Below are positions 7,214 to 16,265 of a stretch of 64,000 nucleotides of DNA, piece by piece. Below the pieces are notes generated by a model. It was not told where the DNA came from. It made no database searches and worked only from the letters and a program-made list of their open reading frames with translations. Source of the stretch: Microbacterium sp. MAH-37 (GTDB lineage Bacteria > Actinomycetota > Actinomycetes > Actinomycetales > Microbacteriaceae). Within the stretch, counting starts at the first letter, position 1; each line of letters starts with the position of its first letter. A program made the position numbers and the translations under genes. The DNA lies in contig NZ_WSEN01000002.1 in assembly GCF_009758255.1 (NCBI RefSeq), positions 122,605 to 186,604 on the forward strand, given 5' to 3'.

Positions 7214-8482
7214 TCAGGCCAGGGCGTCGACGATCGGACGGAACTTCACCCGGGTCTCGAGCAGCTCGGTCTCGGGGTCGCTGCCAGCGACGATGCCGGC
7301 GCCGGCATACGCGGTCACCGGGATCGTGTCGTCCGCGACCTGGCCGGCCTCGCCGCTGCCGAACTGCGCGCAGCGCAGCGCGACGGCCCATTCGCCGTTG
7401 CCCGCGGCGTCGACCCAGCCGACGGGGCCGGCGTAGCGGCCGCGGTCGAAGGGTTCCAGGCGGCGGATCGCCTGCACCGCGACATCCGTCGGCGTACCGC
7501 CGACCGCAGCGGTGGGATGCAGCACGCCGACGAGGTCGAGGGAGGAGGCGCCGTCCGAGAGCTCGGCCTCGACGTCGGTCGCGAGATGGAACAGGTTGGG
7601 CAGCTTGAGGATGAACGGCTGCTCGGCGGCGGCGAGGGCGCGCACGTGCGGCCGCAGAGAGGCGAGCAGGCTCTGCACGGCGTACTCGTGCTCGTCGAGG
7701 TCCTTCGTGCTGGAGGCGAGGTAGGCGGATGCCGCGGTGTCGGCATCCGCGTCGGCGCCGCGGCCGATCGTGCCGGCGAGCACCCGGGCGGTCACGGTGC
7801 CGCCCTGGACGGTGACGAGGGTCTCCGGGCAGGCTCCGATGAACCCGTCGACGGCGTAGGTCCAGGTGTCGGGGTATCCGGTCGCAAGCGCCCGCACCAG
7901 CCGGCGCAGATCCGATCCCGCAGGAACGGTGCCGGTGAGGTCGCGGGCCAGCACGACCTTCTCGTAGTCGCCGGCGGTGATCTCGGCGACGGCGCGGCGC
8001 ACCGAGTCCTGATAGCCCTCCGGCGACTGCGCGCCGGGGCCGAGGGTGCCGGCCCAATGCGGCCCGTACTCTCGCGGAGCGACGTCGGCCGGCACGTCGT
8101 CCTCGATGCCGCGGATGCGGGTGATCCAGCCGCGCCCGTCGCGGCGGCCGATGATCGTCTCGGGCACGATCAGCACGGCGTCGCGAGCCGAGTCCTCGTC
8201 GAAGGTGAGGGTGCTGAAACCCACCAGCCCGGTGCCCGGCAGATCGACCTGGTCGTCGATGTCCGCGGCGGCGGTCAGCTCGCGCCACGCCTCGGCCATC
8301 AGCGCTGCGCGGCTCGGTTCTGATCCGGCGGGCACGCGGATGGTGATCCGGTGCCGGCCGCCGGCGGCGACGATGCCGTCACCGCGGCGCAGCCAGGCAA
8401 GCGGCTCGTCGGGGTCCGCATATGTCAGGGGGTCTTCGACCGGGTCGATCTCTCGGGTCTCCACGACCAGTCGGGTAGTCAC
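7214..8482 (-). CDS. menF: Isochorismate synthase
   Basis: 422 aa. A chorismate-utilising enzyme converting chorismate to isochorismate, the entry step of menaquinone synthesis. Signatures are KVVLARDLTGTVPAG, GFIGACPETLVTVQGG, VLAGTIGRGAD, KDLDEHEYAVQSL, LHPTAAVGGTP and AYAGAGIVAGSDPETE, in the usual order of the chorismate-binding domain. It could equally carry the entC name by homology, but its menaquinone neighbours favour menF. The GTG start has TAGGCT (8489-8494, complement) six bases upstream, overlapping the stop of the DUF402 gene. It abuts the PPK2 gene tail to tail. Confidence 0.9.
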   Translation of the reverse strand: MTTRLVVETREIDPVEDPLTYADPDEPLAWLRRGDGIVAAGGRHRITIRVPAGSEPSRAALMAEAWRELTAAADIDDQVDLPGTGLVGFSTLTFDEDSARDAVLIVPETIIGRRDGRGWITRIRGIEDDVPADVAPREYGPHWAGTLGPGAQSPEGYQDSVRRAVAEITAGDYEKVVLARDLTGTVPAGSDLRRLVRALATGYPDTWTYAVDGFIGACPETLVTVQGGTVTARVLAGTIGRGADADADTAASAYLASSTKDLDEHEYAVQSLLASLRPHVRALAAAEQPFILKLPNLFHLATDVEAELSDGASSLDLVGVLHPTAAVGGTPTDVAVQAIRRLEPFDRGRYAGPVGWVDAAGNGEWAVALRCAQFGSGEAGQVADDTIPVTAYAGAGIVAGSDPETELLETRVKFRPIVDALA

Positions 8483-8491
8483 CCGATCAGC

Positions 8492-9067
8492 CTAGCTTTC
8501 TGCAGGCAGCGGGAGGTCCAGACCGAGGGCCACGAGCCGGTCCAGCCAGGCATCCGCGGTCGCGTCGTCGAACGGGGCCCGCTGCGCGCGCACCTGCGTC
8601 TCGAGCTCGGCAGCACGGGCCTCGAGGTGCGCCATGACGTCGGCGGGGTAGCCGAACCGCACGCTGTGCTCCTCCCACTCGTCCTGATCCACGATGCGGG
8701 TGCCGCGCTCGTCGAGGTGCCGCACGACGTCGAGGTCCATGTCGATCGCCGTCGCGACGAGCGGGTCGTCATCGGACCAGCGCACGTCCCAGGCCAGATC
8801 GATGTAGATGCGCATCGCGCGCGGATGTCCGCGGTGCACGGTGAGGGCGTAGTCGGCGGCGTCCCGCGGCACGAGCGTCACGTTCGGGCTCTCGGCGACG
8901 AACGACCTGCCAGGGCGGGAGCTCATCCAGCCGACCGGCTGCCCGATCCAGTCGCCCCACTGGTCCGCACCCAGGTACACGCCCTCGCCGCCCCAGTGCG
9001 GCGAACCGTCCCACTTGCGCCACTGGAAGATCATCGTCTGGCCGGGATCAGGACGCTGTGCACTCAC
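8492..9067 (-). CDS. DUF402 domain protein
   Basis: 191 aa from the GTG at 9067. The central part carries the DUF402 pattern: YIDLAWDVRWSDDD, then ATAIDMDLDVVRHLDERG and DQDEWEEH. Acidic residues here bind metal in the phosphatase-like members (FomD-like fold), so a phosphoester or nucleotide hydrolase is plausible, but the substrate is unknown. TAGACT (9075-9080, complement) ends seven bases before the GTG, which is why this start is chosen over an in-frame one at 9091. The stop overlaps the menF promoter, so the two minus-strand genes may be partly co-transcribed. Confidence 0.75.
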   Translation of the reverse strand: MSAQRPDPGQTMIFQWRKWDGSPHWGGEGVYLGADQWGDWIGQPVGWMSSRPGRSFVAESPNVTLVPRDAADYALTVHRGHPRAMRIYIDLAWDVRWSDDDPLVATAIDMDLDVVRHLDERGTRIVDQDEWEEHSVRFGYPADVMAHLEARAAELETQVRAQRAPFDDATADAWLDRLVALGLDLPLPAES

Positions 9068-9114
9068 TCGGCAGAGTCTACGACCGCCCATGCGCTGCCC
9101 CGTAGGATCGGAGG

Positions 9115-9834
9115 ATGACCGCAGAGCCCAACCGCGCCGACCTCGGCAAGGACCCGGCCCGCGTCAGCGGGATGTTCGATCAGGTCGCCGCCGGCTACGA
9201 CCGCACCAACACGGTGATGACCGTCGGCAACGACGCGCTCTGGCGCGCCGCGACCACGAGGGCGGTCGCGCCGCGCAAGGGCGAGCGCATCCTCGACCTC
9301 GGTGCGGGCACCGCGTCCTCCTCCGCCTCCCTCGCGGCGAGCGGCGCCGACGTCATCGCCGCCGACTTCTCGCCGGGGATGCTGGCCGAGGGGGAGCGCC
9401 GGCACGGCGACCTGCCCAACCTCAGCTTCGTCCAGGCGGATGCCACGGACCTGCCGTTCGGCGACGCCGAGTTCGACGCGGTGACCATGTCGTACAGCCT
9501 GCGCAACGTGCAGGACCCGAAGAAGGCGATCGCGGAGCTGTTCCGCGTGACCAAGCCCGGCGGGCGACTGGTGATCAACGAGTTCTCCACCCCGCCGTCG
9601 CCGGTGTTCCGTGCGTTCTTCGGGTTCTACAACTCGCAGGTGCTGCCGCGAGTGGCCAGGGTGGCCGGGACGAACGGTGAGGCCTACGACTACCTGAACG
9701 AGTCGATCAGGGAGTGGCCCGACCAGAAGACTCTCGCGGCATGGCTGCGCGAAGCCGGGTGGATCGACGTCGCCTGGCGCAACCTGTCGTTCGGGATCGT
9801 GGCACTGCACCGCGCTCGCAAGCCTGTCGTCTGA
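9115..9834 (+). CDS. menG: Demethylmenaquinone methyltransferase
   Basis: 239 aa, also called UbiE/MenG. It is an S-adenosylmethionine-dependent C-methyltransferase for the last step of menaquinone synthesis. Motif I is ILDLGAGTASSSASLA; family signatures are FDQVAAGYDRTN near the N-terminus, MSYSLRNVQDPKKAIAELFR and KPGGRLVINEFSTP. The ATG at 9115 has TAGGAT (9103-9108) six bases upstream. It is divergent from the DUF402/menF pair and precedes the polyprenyl diphosphate synthase gene by 20 bases. Confidence 0.93.
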   Translation: MTAEPNRADLGKDPARVSGMFDQVAAGYDRTNTVMTVGNDALWRAATTRAVAPRKGERILDLGAGTASSSASLAASGADVIAADFSPGMLAEGERRHGDLPNLSFVQADATDLPFGDAEFDAVTMSYSLRNVQDPKKAIAELFRVTKPGGRLVINEFSTPPSPVFRAFFGFYNSQVLPRVARVAGTNGEAYDYLNESIREWPDQKTLAAWLREAGWIDVAWRNLSFGIVALHRARKPVV

Positions 9835-9854
9835 CCACAGGTAGGCTGGTCTTC

Positions 9855-10907
9855 GTGACTTCGAGCCCCGACGCCCCGGGCACGCGCCTTGCGAGCCTGC
9901 TGGGCTTCAGCGACCGCGTGTTCCTCGGGCCTTCAGCGCGCCGTCTGTCGCGCGAGGTCGAGGCCGGCCTCGAGCTCGTCGAGTCCGGGCTCGCGGAGGA
10001 TCTGAAGGCCGCCGACTCGGTCGCCGATGCGGCCAGCCGCTACCTGTACGAGGCCGGCGGCAAGCGTATCCGGCCGATCCTGACGCTGCTGACCGCCCAG
10101 CTCGGCGACGGCAACATCCCCGCGGTGGTCGACATCGCCAAGGCGCTCGAGCTCACGCACCTCGGCTCGCTGTACCACGACGACGTCATGGACGGCGCGG
10201 ACAAGCGCCGCGGCGTGGCCGCCGCGCACGAGGTGTGGGGCAACAACGTCGCCATCCTCACCGGCGACATCCTGTTCTCGCGCGCCAGCCAGCTCATGTC
10301 GCATCACGGCGACCGCGCCATCCGGCTGCAGTCCGACACCTTCGAGCGCCTCGTGCTCGGCCAGCTGCACGAGACCGTCGGCGCGCAGCCGGGCGACGAT
10401 CCGATCGAGTTCTACATCCAGGTGCTCTCCGACAAGACCGGCTCGCTGATCGCCGCCGCCACGCAGGGCGGCGTGATCTTCTCGAACGCCCCGGCCGAGT
10501 ACGAGGAGCCGATGCGCGTGTTCGGAGAGAAGATCGGCGTCGCATTCCAGCTGCTCGACGACGTGATCGACCTTTCCGCGAACCCGGCCGACACGGGCAA
10601 GGTGCCCGGCACGGACCTGCGAGCCGGCGTTCCGACGATGCCCTATCTGCTGCTGAAGCACGACGACGCCGGCGATCTCGCGCGGCGCATCGACGACGGC
10701 GTCGCCCGGATCGCCGAGGGAGAGGATCCGTCGCTGCTCGACGGTCCGCTCGCCGAGCTCCGCGACCACGCGGCCACCCAGCGCACCCTCGCACTCGCGC
10801 AGTCCTGGACGGACGAGGCGGTCGCCCAGCTCGGCGTCCTGCCCAAGGGCCCGGTGCGGGACGCGCTCACCCGATTCGCCGAGAGCCTCGCGGAACGCTC
10901 GCGCTGA
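9855..10907 (+). CDS. Polyprenyl diphosphate synthase
   Basis: 350 aa. A trans-isoprenyl diphosphate synthase that builds the menaquinone side chain. The first aspartate-rich motif is YHDDVMDGADKRRG and the second is QLLDDVIDLSANP; GGKRIRPILTLL binds the isopentenyl diphosphate. Small residues before the first motif favour a long product, as expected for hepta- to nonaprenyl synthases, but chain length cannot be read securely. The GTG at 9855 follows TAGGCT (9842-9847) by seven bases, so it has its own leaderless promoter despite sitting just after menG. Confidence 0.9.
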   Translation: MTSSPDAPGTRLASLLGFSDRVFLGPSARRLSREVEAGLELVESGLAEDLKAADSVADAASRYLYEAGGKRIRPILTLLTAQLGDGNIPAVVDIAKALELTHLGSLYHDDVMDGADKRRGVAAAHEVWGNNVAILTGDILFSRASQLMSHHGDRAIRLQSDTFERLVLGQLHETVGAQPGDDPIEFYIQVLSDKTGSLIAAATQGGVIFSNAPAEYEEPMRVFGEKIGVAFQLLDDVIDLSANPADTGKVPGTDLRAGVPTMPYLLLKHDDAGDLARRIDDGVARIAEGEDPSLLDGPLAELRDHAATQRTLALAQSWTDEAVAQLGVLPKGPVRDALTRFAESLAERSR

Positions 10908-10956
10908 GCGGCATCCGGCTCGCAGGCCTCTGAACCGACCTCACGGAAGGATCCTC

Positions 10957-12327
10957 ATGACCAAGCTCAGGCTGGCTATCGTCGGCGCAGGCCCGGCAGG
11001 CATCTACGCCGCCGACCTCCTGCTGAAGGCGGAGCGCAAGTTCGACGTGTCCATCGACCTGTTCGAGCAGCTGCCCGCTCCGTACGGCCTGGTGCGCTAC
11101 GGCGTCGCCCCCGACCACCCGCGCATCAAGGGCATCATCAACGCCCTGCGCGACGTGCTCGACCGCGGTGACATCCGCCTGTTCGGCAACGTGCGCTTCG
11201 GTGAGGACATCACCCTGGAGGATCTGAAGCGGCACTACAACGCGGTGATCTTCGCGACCGGCGCTGTGCGCGACACCTCGCTCGACATCCCCGGCATCGA
11301 TGCGCTCGGCTCGTACGGCGCCGCCGACTACGTCAGCTGGTTCGACGGGCACCCCGACGTGCCGCGCGAGTGGCCCCTGGATGCCGCATCCGTCGGCGTG
11401 ATCGGCAACGGCAACGTCGCCCTCGACGTGTCGCGGATGCTCGCGAAGCACGCCGAGGATCTGCTGGTCACCGAAGTGCCGCGCAACGTCTACGAGGGCA
11501 TGAAGGGCAGCGCCGTCACCGACGTGCACGTGTTCGGCCGCCGGGGGCCGGCGCAGGTGAAGTTCACGCCGCTCGAGCTGCGCGAGCTCGGCGAGCTGCG
11601 CGACGTCGACATGGTCGTCTACGACGAGGACTTCGACTACGACGAGGCCTCGAAGGACGCCGTCGCCAGCAACAAGCAGGTCATGGTGATCGACCGCATC
11701 CTGCAGTCCTGGCGCAAGCGCGACTCGGTGAACAACGCAGGCGGCACGGCGTCGCGACGGCTGCACCTGCACTTCTGGGCCAAGCCGGTCGAGGTGCGCA
11801 AAGACGAGCAGGGTCGCGTCGCGGCGCTGGTCTACGAGCGCACCAAGTCGGATGGCGCCGGCGGTGCCGTGGGCACCGGCGAGATGCGCGAAGTGCCGAT
11901 GCAGGCGCTGTACCGCGCGATCGGCTACTTCGGATCGCCGCTGCCTGACGTGCCTTTCGACAAGAAGCACGGCGTCATCCCGAACCGGGAGGGGCAGGTG
12001 CTGGAGAACAAGTCCAACCAGCGCGTCCCCGGCATCTACGCCACGGGCTGGATCAAGCGGGGTCCGGTGGGTCTGATCGGGCACACCAAGTCCGACGCCA
12101 TGGAGACCGTGCGGCACCTGATCAACGACCAGGGGTCCTGGTGGCAGCCCGAGGTCCCCGACGAGGAGGCGATCCCGGCGCTGCTGCAGGAGCGCGGCGT
12201 GCTGTGGACCGACCTGGACGGCTGGCACCGTCTCGACGCGCATGAGATCGGTCTCGGCGAGCCGGAGGGCCGCGCCCGCATCAAGGTCGTGCCGCGTGAC
12301 GAGATGGTGCGCGTCTCGCGCGACTGA
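10957..12327 (+). CDS. Ferredoxin-NADP+ reductase, FprA type
   Basis: 456 aa, of the adrenodoxin-reductase-like flavoprotein class. IVGAGPAGIYAADLL (residues ~7-21) is the FAD dinucleotide fold, APYGLVRYGVAPDHP the family signature, VGVIGNGNVALDVSRML the NADP fold, and YATGWIKRGPVGLIGHTKSD the C-terminal FAD-contacting block. It passes electrons between NADPH and ferredoxins. GGAAGG lies seven bases before the ATG. A family H1 repeat follows the stop. Length and motifs are full, and no ferredoxin gene is adjacent. Confidence 0.88.
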   Translation: MTKLRLAIVGAGPAGIYAADLLLKAERKFDVSIDLFEQLPAPYGLVRYGVAPDHPRIKGIINALRDVLDRGDIRLFGNVRFGEDITLEDLKRHYNAVIFATGAVRDTSLDIPGIDALGSYGAADYVSWFDGHPDVPREWPLDAASVGVIGNGNVALDVSRMLAKHAEDLLVTEVPRNVYEGMKGSAVTDVHVFGRRGPAQVKFTPLELRELGELRDVDMVVYDEDFDYDEASKDAVASNKQVMVIDRILQSWRKRDSVNNAGGTASRRLHLHFWAKPVEVRKDEQGRVAALVYERTKSDGAGGAVGTGEMREVPMQALYRAIGYFGSPLPDVPFDKKHGVIPNREGQVLENKSNQRVPGIYATGWIKRGPVGLIGHTKSDAMETVRHLINDQGSWWQPEVPDEEAIPALLQERGVLWTDLDGWHRLDAHEIGLGEPEGRARIKVVPRDEMVRVSRD

Positions 12328-12334
12328 CGCTCCG

Positions 12335-12408
12335 GTTCCTGAGCGCCCCTTCGCCTCGTCTCGTCGCGTCGCTCCCCGCTCAGGATCCGCCGAGAGAGAC
12401 GAAGGGCC
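12335..12408. repeat. Repeat family H1, intergenic copy
   Basis: Begins GGTTCCTGAGCGCCCCTTCG and ends GAGAGAGACGAAGGGCC. It shares the CCTTCG..CTCGTC, CGCTCAGGATCCGC and GACGAAGG blocks with the units inside menD. The arms CCCTTCG and CGAAGGG can pair. It fills the gap between the reductase and hydrolase genes. Confidence 0.7.
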
Positions 12409-12422
12409 GATACCCTGGCCCC

Positions 12423-13469
12423 ATGGGGGAGTGGACACCGGACGTTCTGGGCGACGAGTTCGTCCAGCAGACGCTGCCGCTCGGTCATGACGACGAGGGC
12501 GAGGTCGTCGCGACGCTGGTGCGCGCACTGCCGGATGCGCCAGAGCCGGTGCCCGCGCCGACGTTCTGGCAGCGGCTGCGCGGCATCCGCCCGGATCCTG
12601 CGCCGACGCTCCCACTGGGGGACGTCGACGTGCTGTACGTGCACGGCTGGTCGGACTACTTCTTCCAGAAGCGGCTCGCCCGGTTCTGGACCGCGCGCGG
12701 CGCGCGCTTCTTCGCGCTGGACCTGCGCAAGTACGGCCGCAGTCTGCGGCCGGGCCAGACACCGGGCTACATCGACGACCTCGCCACGTACGACGAGGAC
12801 ATCGCCGCCGCGCTCGCAGTGATCAGGGAGGGGCAGGATGCCGGGAACCGCCGCCTCATGCTCTTCGGTCACTCGACCGGGGGACTGATCCTCAGCCTGT
12901 GGGCCGACCGGCATCCTGGCGAGGTGGCCGGGATGGTTCTGAACAGCCCCTGGCTGGAGTTCCAGCTGCCCCGCTTCCAGCGTGAGACGATCGCGCCACT
13001 GGTGGGCATGCAGGCGAAGTACTGGCCCCTGGAGAAGGCGCCCCAGGTCGACCTCGGGTTCTACACGCGGGCGCAGAACGCGGTCGCCGATCCCGACGAC
13101 CCGATGGACGTGAACCTGGACTGGCGGCCGGAGCAGACGATGACGGTGTACGCCGGCTGGCTCAACGCGATCCTCACCGGGCACCGGCAGATCGCCGCCG
13201 GCGTGCGGATCGATGCCCCGGTGCTCGTCCTGCTGTCCGCGCGCACGGCCATGCCGACCGCATGGTCGGATGCTCTCACCAGCGCCGACACCGTGCTCTG
13301 GGTCGACGACATCGCGCGCGCTGCGCTGAAACTCGGACCGTCCGTGACCGTGGCCCGCATCGACGGCGCCCTCCACGACGTCTTCCTGTCGCGCCATGAG
13401 GCGCGGGAGGAGGCCTATGCGCGCCTGGCGCAGTGGGTCACCGGCTGGAACGCGGCGACCGGGGCCTGA
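12423..13469 (+). CDS. Alpha/beta hydrolase, lysophospholipase-like
   Basis: 348 aa. The nucleophile elbow is LMLFGHSTGGLILSLW (serine in GHSTG), the oxyanion-strand region DVLYVHGWSDYFFQKRLA, and the acid and histidine are probably in VLVLLSARTAMP..D and GALHDVFLS. Members are serine hydrolases acting on lipid or small esters; no substrate can be assigned. There is no signal peptide, so it is cytosolic. TACCCT (12411-12416) ends six bases before the ATG. It begins right after an H1 repeat. Confidence 0.85.
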   Translation: MGEWTPDVLGDEFVQQTLPLGHDDEGEVVATLVRALPDAPEPVPAPTFWQRLRGIRPDPAPTLPLGDVDVLYVHGWSDYFFQKRLARFWTARGARFFALDLRKYGRSLRPGQTPGYIDDLATYDEDIAAALAVIREGQDAGNRRLMLFGHSTGGLILSLWADRHPGEVAGMVLNSPWLEFQLPRFQRETIAPLVGMQAKYWPLEKAPQVDLGFYTRAQNAVADPDDPMDVNLDWRPEQTMTVYAGWLNAILTGHRQIAAGVRIDAPVLVLLSARTAMPTAWSDALTSADTVLWVDDIARAALKLGPSVTVARIDGALHDVFLSRHEAREEAYARLAQWVTGWNAATGA

Positions 13470-13596
13470 GCCGCGCACCATGCCTGGCGCCCATCGCGGA
13501 CATGCGCGAGAGTGAAGACACAATCCCCACACAGCGATCATCTCGGTTGCGCCTCTTGGCACGGGTTTCCGTGGAGAAGACCAGAGGACGCCGGCC

Positions 13597-13935
13597 ATGG
13601 GCAAGTTCATCTATGAAGGTGGGACGAAGATCGAGGTGGAGGATCGCGCGCTCACCCATGTGCAGATCGTGATGACTGCGAAGCTGCGGCGCGGAGAGCC
13701 GTTCCCGTTCTCGTGGCGCGAGGACCCCAGCATCGGCGGCGGGCGCACCACGGTGTGGGTGCACGCGGGCAGCGACCTCGTCTTCAAGTACTTCGGCAGC
13801 AGGCAGCCGGCCATCAACCGGGCGTGGATCGAGGCCCTCGCGTACACGGCGAACTCCCCGACGGGGCTCTACGTCACTCCCGAGCCGGCGAACACGGTCA
13901 CCGTCGAGCGGGTGCATGAGGCAGCCGCGGTCTGA
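13597..13935 (+). CDS. DUF7882-type small protein
   Basis: 112 aa. MGKFIYEGGTKIEVEDRALT and TAKLRRGEPFPFSW are typical of a small protein family common in Microbacteriaceae, sometimes labelled ATP-dependent DNA ligase without support. No ligase motif is present and the function is unknown. The protein is mainly beta with a final helix (NRAWIEALAYTANS). AGAGGA lies upstream of the ATG. A paralogue in the opposite orientation starts its 3' end 21 bases downstream. Confidence 0.75.
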   Translation: MGKFIYEGGTKIEVEDRALTHVQIVMTAKLRRGEPFPFSWREDPSIGGGRTTVWVHAGSDLVFKYFGSRQPAINRAWIEALAYTANSPTGLYVTPEPANTVTVERVHEAAAV

Positions 13936-13956
13936 GCACGCGCAGGGCCGGACGGG

Positions 13957-14274
13957 TCACTCCGTCTCGGGCTGCTCCTCGACTTCGTCGACGAGCTGGA
14001 TCCCGCCCGTCGTGTTGGCGGAGTGCATCAGCCGCTCGACCCAGGCGGCGTTGAGTTCCGGCGGCTGCGGGTCGTCGAACACGAAGCGCAGCGGTATCGA
14101 GGGATGCAGCCAGATCGTCGTCCTGCCCACGGGCTGACCGTCCGTATGCCGCCAGCTCAGCGTGAAGCTCTCCTGCCGGCGCAGCTTGGTCGAGATGACG
14201 ACCTTCAGATGAGCGAGTGTCCGGTCCTCGATGAAGATCGGGTGTTCGGAATCGTCGTAGATGAGCGCGCCCAT
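13957..14274 (-). CDS. DUF7882-type small protein, convergent paralogue
   Basis: 105 aa from the ATG at 14274. MGALIYDDSEHPIFIEDRTL, STKLRRQESFTLSW, GRTTIWLHPSIPLRF and NAAWVERLMHSANTTGG match position by position the protein at 13597-13935. The two are clear paralogues facing each other. TACCGT (14281-14286, complement) ends six bases before this ATG, supporting it over an in-frame start at 14310. The acidic tail ends EVEEQPETE. Function unknown. Confidence 0.75.
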   Translation of the reverse strand: MGALIYDDSEHPIFIEDRTLAHLKVVISTKLRRQESFTLSWRHTDGQPVGRTTIWLHPSIPLRFVFDDPQPPELNAAWVERLMHSANTTGGIQLVDEVEEQPETE

Positions 14275-14341
14275 CCTCCGACGGTACGCGCAGTCCGCGC
14301 CCGGCGGCACCCCGAATCGGGAGCGGCGCCGGGCCCACAGA

Positions 14342-14830
14342 TCAGCGGTAGTTGATGAACTGCAGGTCGATGTCGAGGTCGCTGCCCTTGAGCAGCGCGA
14401 TGACGGCCTGCAGATCGTCGCGGCTCTTGGACTGCACGCGCAGCTCGTCGCCCTGGATCTGGCTCTTGACGCCCTTAGGCCCCTCGTCGCGGATGATCTT
14501 GCCGATCTTCTTGGCGTTCTCGCTCGAGATGCCGTCCTTGAGGGACGAGACGATGCGGTACTCCTTGCCGCTGGCGAACGGATCGCCGGAGTCGAGGCTC
14601 TTCAGCGAGATGCCGCGCTTGATGAGCTTGGACTGCAGGACGTCGAGGACGGCCTTCGCGCGCTCCTCGGAGTTCGCCTTGATGAGGATCTGCTCGCCGC
14701 TCCACGCGACGGAGGCGTCGGTGCCCTTGAAGTCGTAGCGCTGCTCGATCTCCTTGCGGGCCTGGTTCACAGCGTTTTCGGCCTCCTGGTGATCCACCTT
14801 GGAGACGATGTCGAATGAAGAGTCAGCCAT
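14342..14830 (-). CDS. yajQ: YajQ family nucleotide-binding protein
   Basis: 162 aa, full length for Yaj[21 protein letters not shown] at the start, [12 protein letters not shown], and the end [14 protein letters not shown] are diagnostic. Family members bind cyclic di-GMP or nucleic acid in some species; the role in actinobacteria is not settled. The ATG at 14830 is chosen because TACACT (14838-14843, complement) ends seven bases upstream and homologues begin here. A longer in-frame extension to 15022 runs through the malE promoter and is rejected. It is divergent from malE. Confidence 0.9.
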   Translation of the reverse strand: MADSSFDIVSKVDHQEAENAVNQARKEIEQRYDFKGTDASVAWSGEQILIKANSEERAKAVLDVLQSKLIKRGISLKSLDSGDPFASGKEYRIVSSLKDGISSENAKKIGKIIRDEGPKGVKSQIQGDELRVQSKSRDDLQAVIALLKGSDLDIDLQFINYR

Positions 14831-14870
14831 GCCGCCAAGTGTAACGAGTGCGGCTCTGCGGCATCCGATC

Positions 14871-14884
14871 TGGAAGCGCTTCCA
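14871..14884. promoter_or_regulatory. LacI-type operator palindrome
   Basis: TGGAAGCGCTTCCA is a perfect 14-base palindrome around the CG centre typical of LacI-family sites. It lies upstream of the yajQ promoter and about 140 bases before malE. Confidence 0.6.
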
Positions 14885-14937
14885 CGAAAGGTGACCCGCT
14901 TCTTGCAAGGTCACAGCTCTGTATCGCCGTCTCCGGG

Positions 14938-14951
14938 CGTTGCGCGCAACG
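14938..14951. promoter_or_regulatory. Palindrome upstream of malE
   Basis: CGTTGCGCGCAACG is a perfect 14-base palindrome between the two AAGCGCTT sites. It may be a third regulator site or a -35 region component (TTGCGC). Weak evidence. Confidence 0.4.
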
Positions 14952-14967
14952 GCTTCTTCCATGCATA

Positions 14968-14983
14968 CTGTAAGCGCTTGCAG
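14968..14983. promoter_or_regulatory. LacI-type operator in the malE promoter
   Basis: CTGTAAGCGCTTGCAG matches its own reverse complement at 14 of 16 positions. It overlaps the -10 candidate TACTGT (14966-14971) and ends 38 bases before the malE ATG, the position of a repressor site. No LacI-type gene is in the window. Confidence 0.65.
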
Positions 14984-15021
14984 TTTTGCAGGCCCCACGC
15001 ATCGAGAGAGGCACACCACCA

Positions 15022-16254
15022 ATGAAGGTGAACAAGAGGAGCATCGCGGCCTTCGGCGCGATCACCGTTCTGACCTCGCTGGCGCTCGCCGGCTGCAGCA
15101 GCGGATCCACGGACGACAAGAGCTCGGACGCGGGCGCGAAGAGCGGCAAGCTCACCGTCTGGGTCGACGCCGAGCGCGTCGACGCCCTCAGCGGCGCCGC
15201 CAAGGCCTACGAGAAGAAGACCGGCGTCGAGGTCGACATCGTCGGCAAGGATGTCGACACCATCAAGGACGACTACATCCAGCAGGTGCCGACCGGCAAG
15301 GGCCCGGACATCACCATGGGTGCCCACGACTGGCTCGGCGAGCTGTCCACGAACGGCGTCGTCGCCCCGATCGAGCTCGGAGACTCGGCCGACGACTACC
15401 TGCCCGTCGCGCTGCAGGCGTCGACCTACGACGGAACCACCTACATGCTCCCGTACGCGGTCGAGAACATCGCCGTGCTGCGCAACACCGACATCGTGGC
15501 GGAGCCGGCGACGAGCTTCGACGACATGATCGCCAAGGGCAAGGCCGCCGGTCTCGAGCAGCCGTTCGTCGTCGAGCAGGGCAAGGACGGCAACCCGTAC
15601 CACCTGTACCCGTTCCAGACCGCGTTCGGCGCTCCGGTGTTCGGCACCGACGACAAGGGCTCCTACGACCCGACCGACCTGCAGCTCGGCAGTGACGGCG
15701 GCTTCGAGTTCGCGAACTGGCTGTCCGCACAGGGCAAGGCGGGCACGCTGAACACCGACATCGACGGTGAGATCGCCAAGCAGCAGTTCATCGACGGCAA
15801 GGCCGCCTTCTGGCTGACCGGCCCGTGGAACGTCGGCGCTGCGAAGGATGCCGGCATCAACCTGGCCATCGACCAGATCCCCAGCCCGACCTCCGAGGTC
15901 GCCTCGCCGTTCGCCGGCGTGAAGGGTTTCTTCGTCAGCTCCGAGTCGAAGAACAAGGTCGCCGCCAACGACTTCCTGGTCAACTACATCGGCACCGAGG
16001 ACGTCCAGCTCGAGCTGTTCAAGGCCGGCAACATCCTGCCCGCCCTCACCGCAGCCGCCGACACCGCGGCAGCCGACCCGATCATCGCGGGCTTCCAGAA
16101 GGTCGGCGCGGACGCCGTGCCCATGCCTGCGATCCCCGCGATGGGCTCCGTATGGGAGTTCTGGGGCATCGCCGAGGCCGCCATCATCAACGGCGCGGAC
16201 CCGCAGGCGACGTGGCAGAAGCTCGTCGACGACGTGACGGCCGCGATCAAGTAA
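15022..16254 (+). CDS. malE: Maltose-type sugar ABC transporter substrate-binding lipoprotein
   Basis: 410 aa. Lipoprotein signal with lipobox LALAGC (Cys25), then a MalE-type solute-binding fold: [56 protein letters not shown] and [21 protein letters not shown]. It presents maltose, maltodextrin or a related oligosaccharide to the permeases that follow; the exact sugar is not readable. GAGAGAGG precedes the ATG. A LacI-type operator covers the promoter. A strong hairpin follows the stop before malF, a common way to keep binding-protein mRNA more abundant than permease mRNA. Confidence 0.88.
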   Translation: MKVNKRSIAAFGAITVLTSLALAGCSSGSTDDKSSDAGAKSGKLTVWVDAERVDALSGAAKAYEKKTGVEVDIVGKDVDTIKDDYIQQVPTGKGPDITMGAHDWLGELSTNGVVAPIELGDSADDYLPVALQASTYDGTTYMLPYAVENIAVLRNTDIVAEPATSFDDMIAKGKAAGLEQPFVVEQGKDGNPYHLYPFQTAFGAPVFGTDDKGSYDPTDLQLGSDGGFEFANWLSAQGKAGTLNTDIDGEIAKQQFIDGKAAFWLTGPWNVGAAKDAGINLAIDQIPSPTSEVASPFAGVKGFFVSSESKNKVAANDFLVNYIGTEDVQLELFKAGNILPALTAAADTAAADPIIAGFQKVGADAVPMPAIPAMGSVWEFWGIAEAAIINGADPQATWQKLVDDVTAAIK

Positions 16255-16265
16255 TCAAGTCCACC

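Noticed and set aside
13597..13935. ATP-dependent DNA ligase
   Set aside because: This label is common for the family, but the 112-aa protein has no KxDG nucleotidyltransferase motif and is far too small.
14968..14983. A CcpA catabolite (cre) site
   Set aside because: It resembles cre, but actinobacteria lack the CcpA/HPr-Ser46 system; a LacI-family sugar regulator is the better reading.
14831..15022. N-terminal extension of yajQ to 15022
   Set aside because: It would translate the malE promoter and operators; homologues and the TACACT signal support the ATG at 14830.
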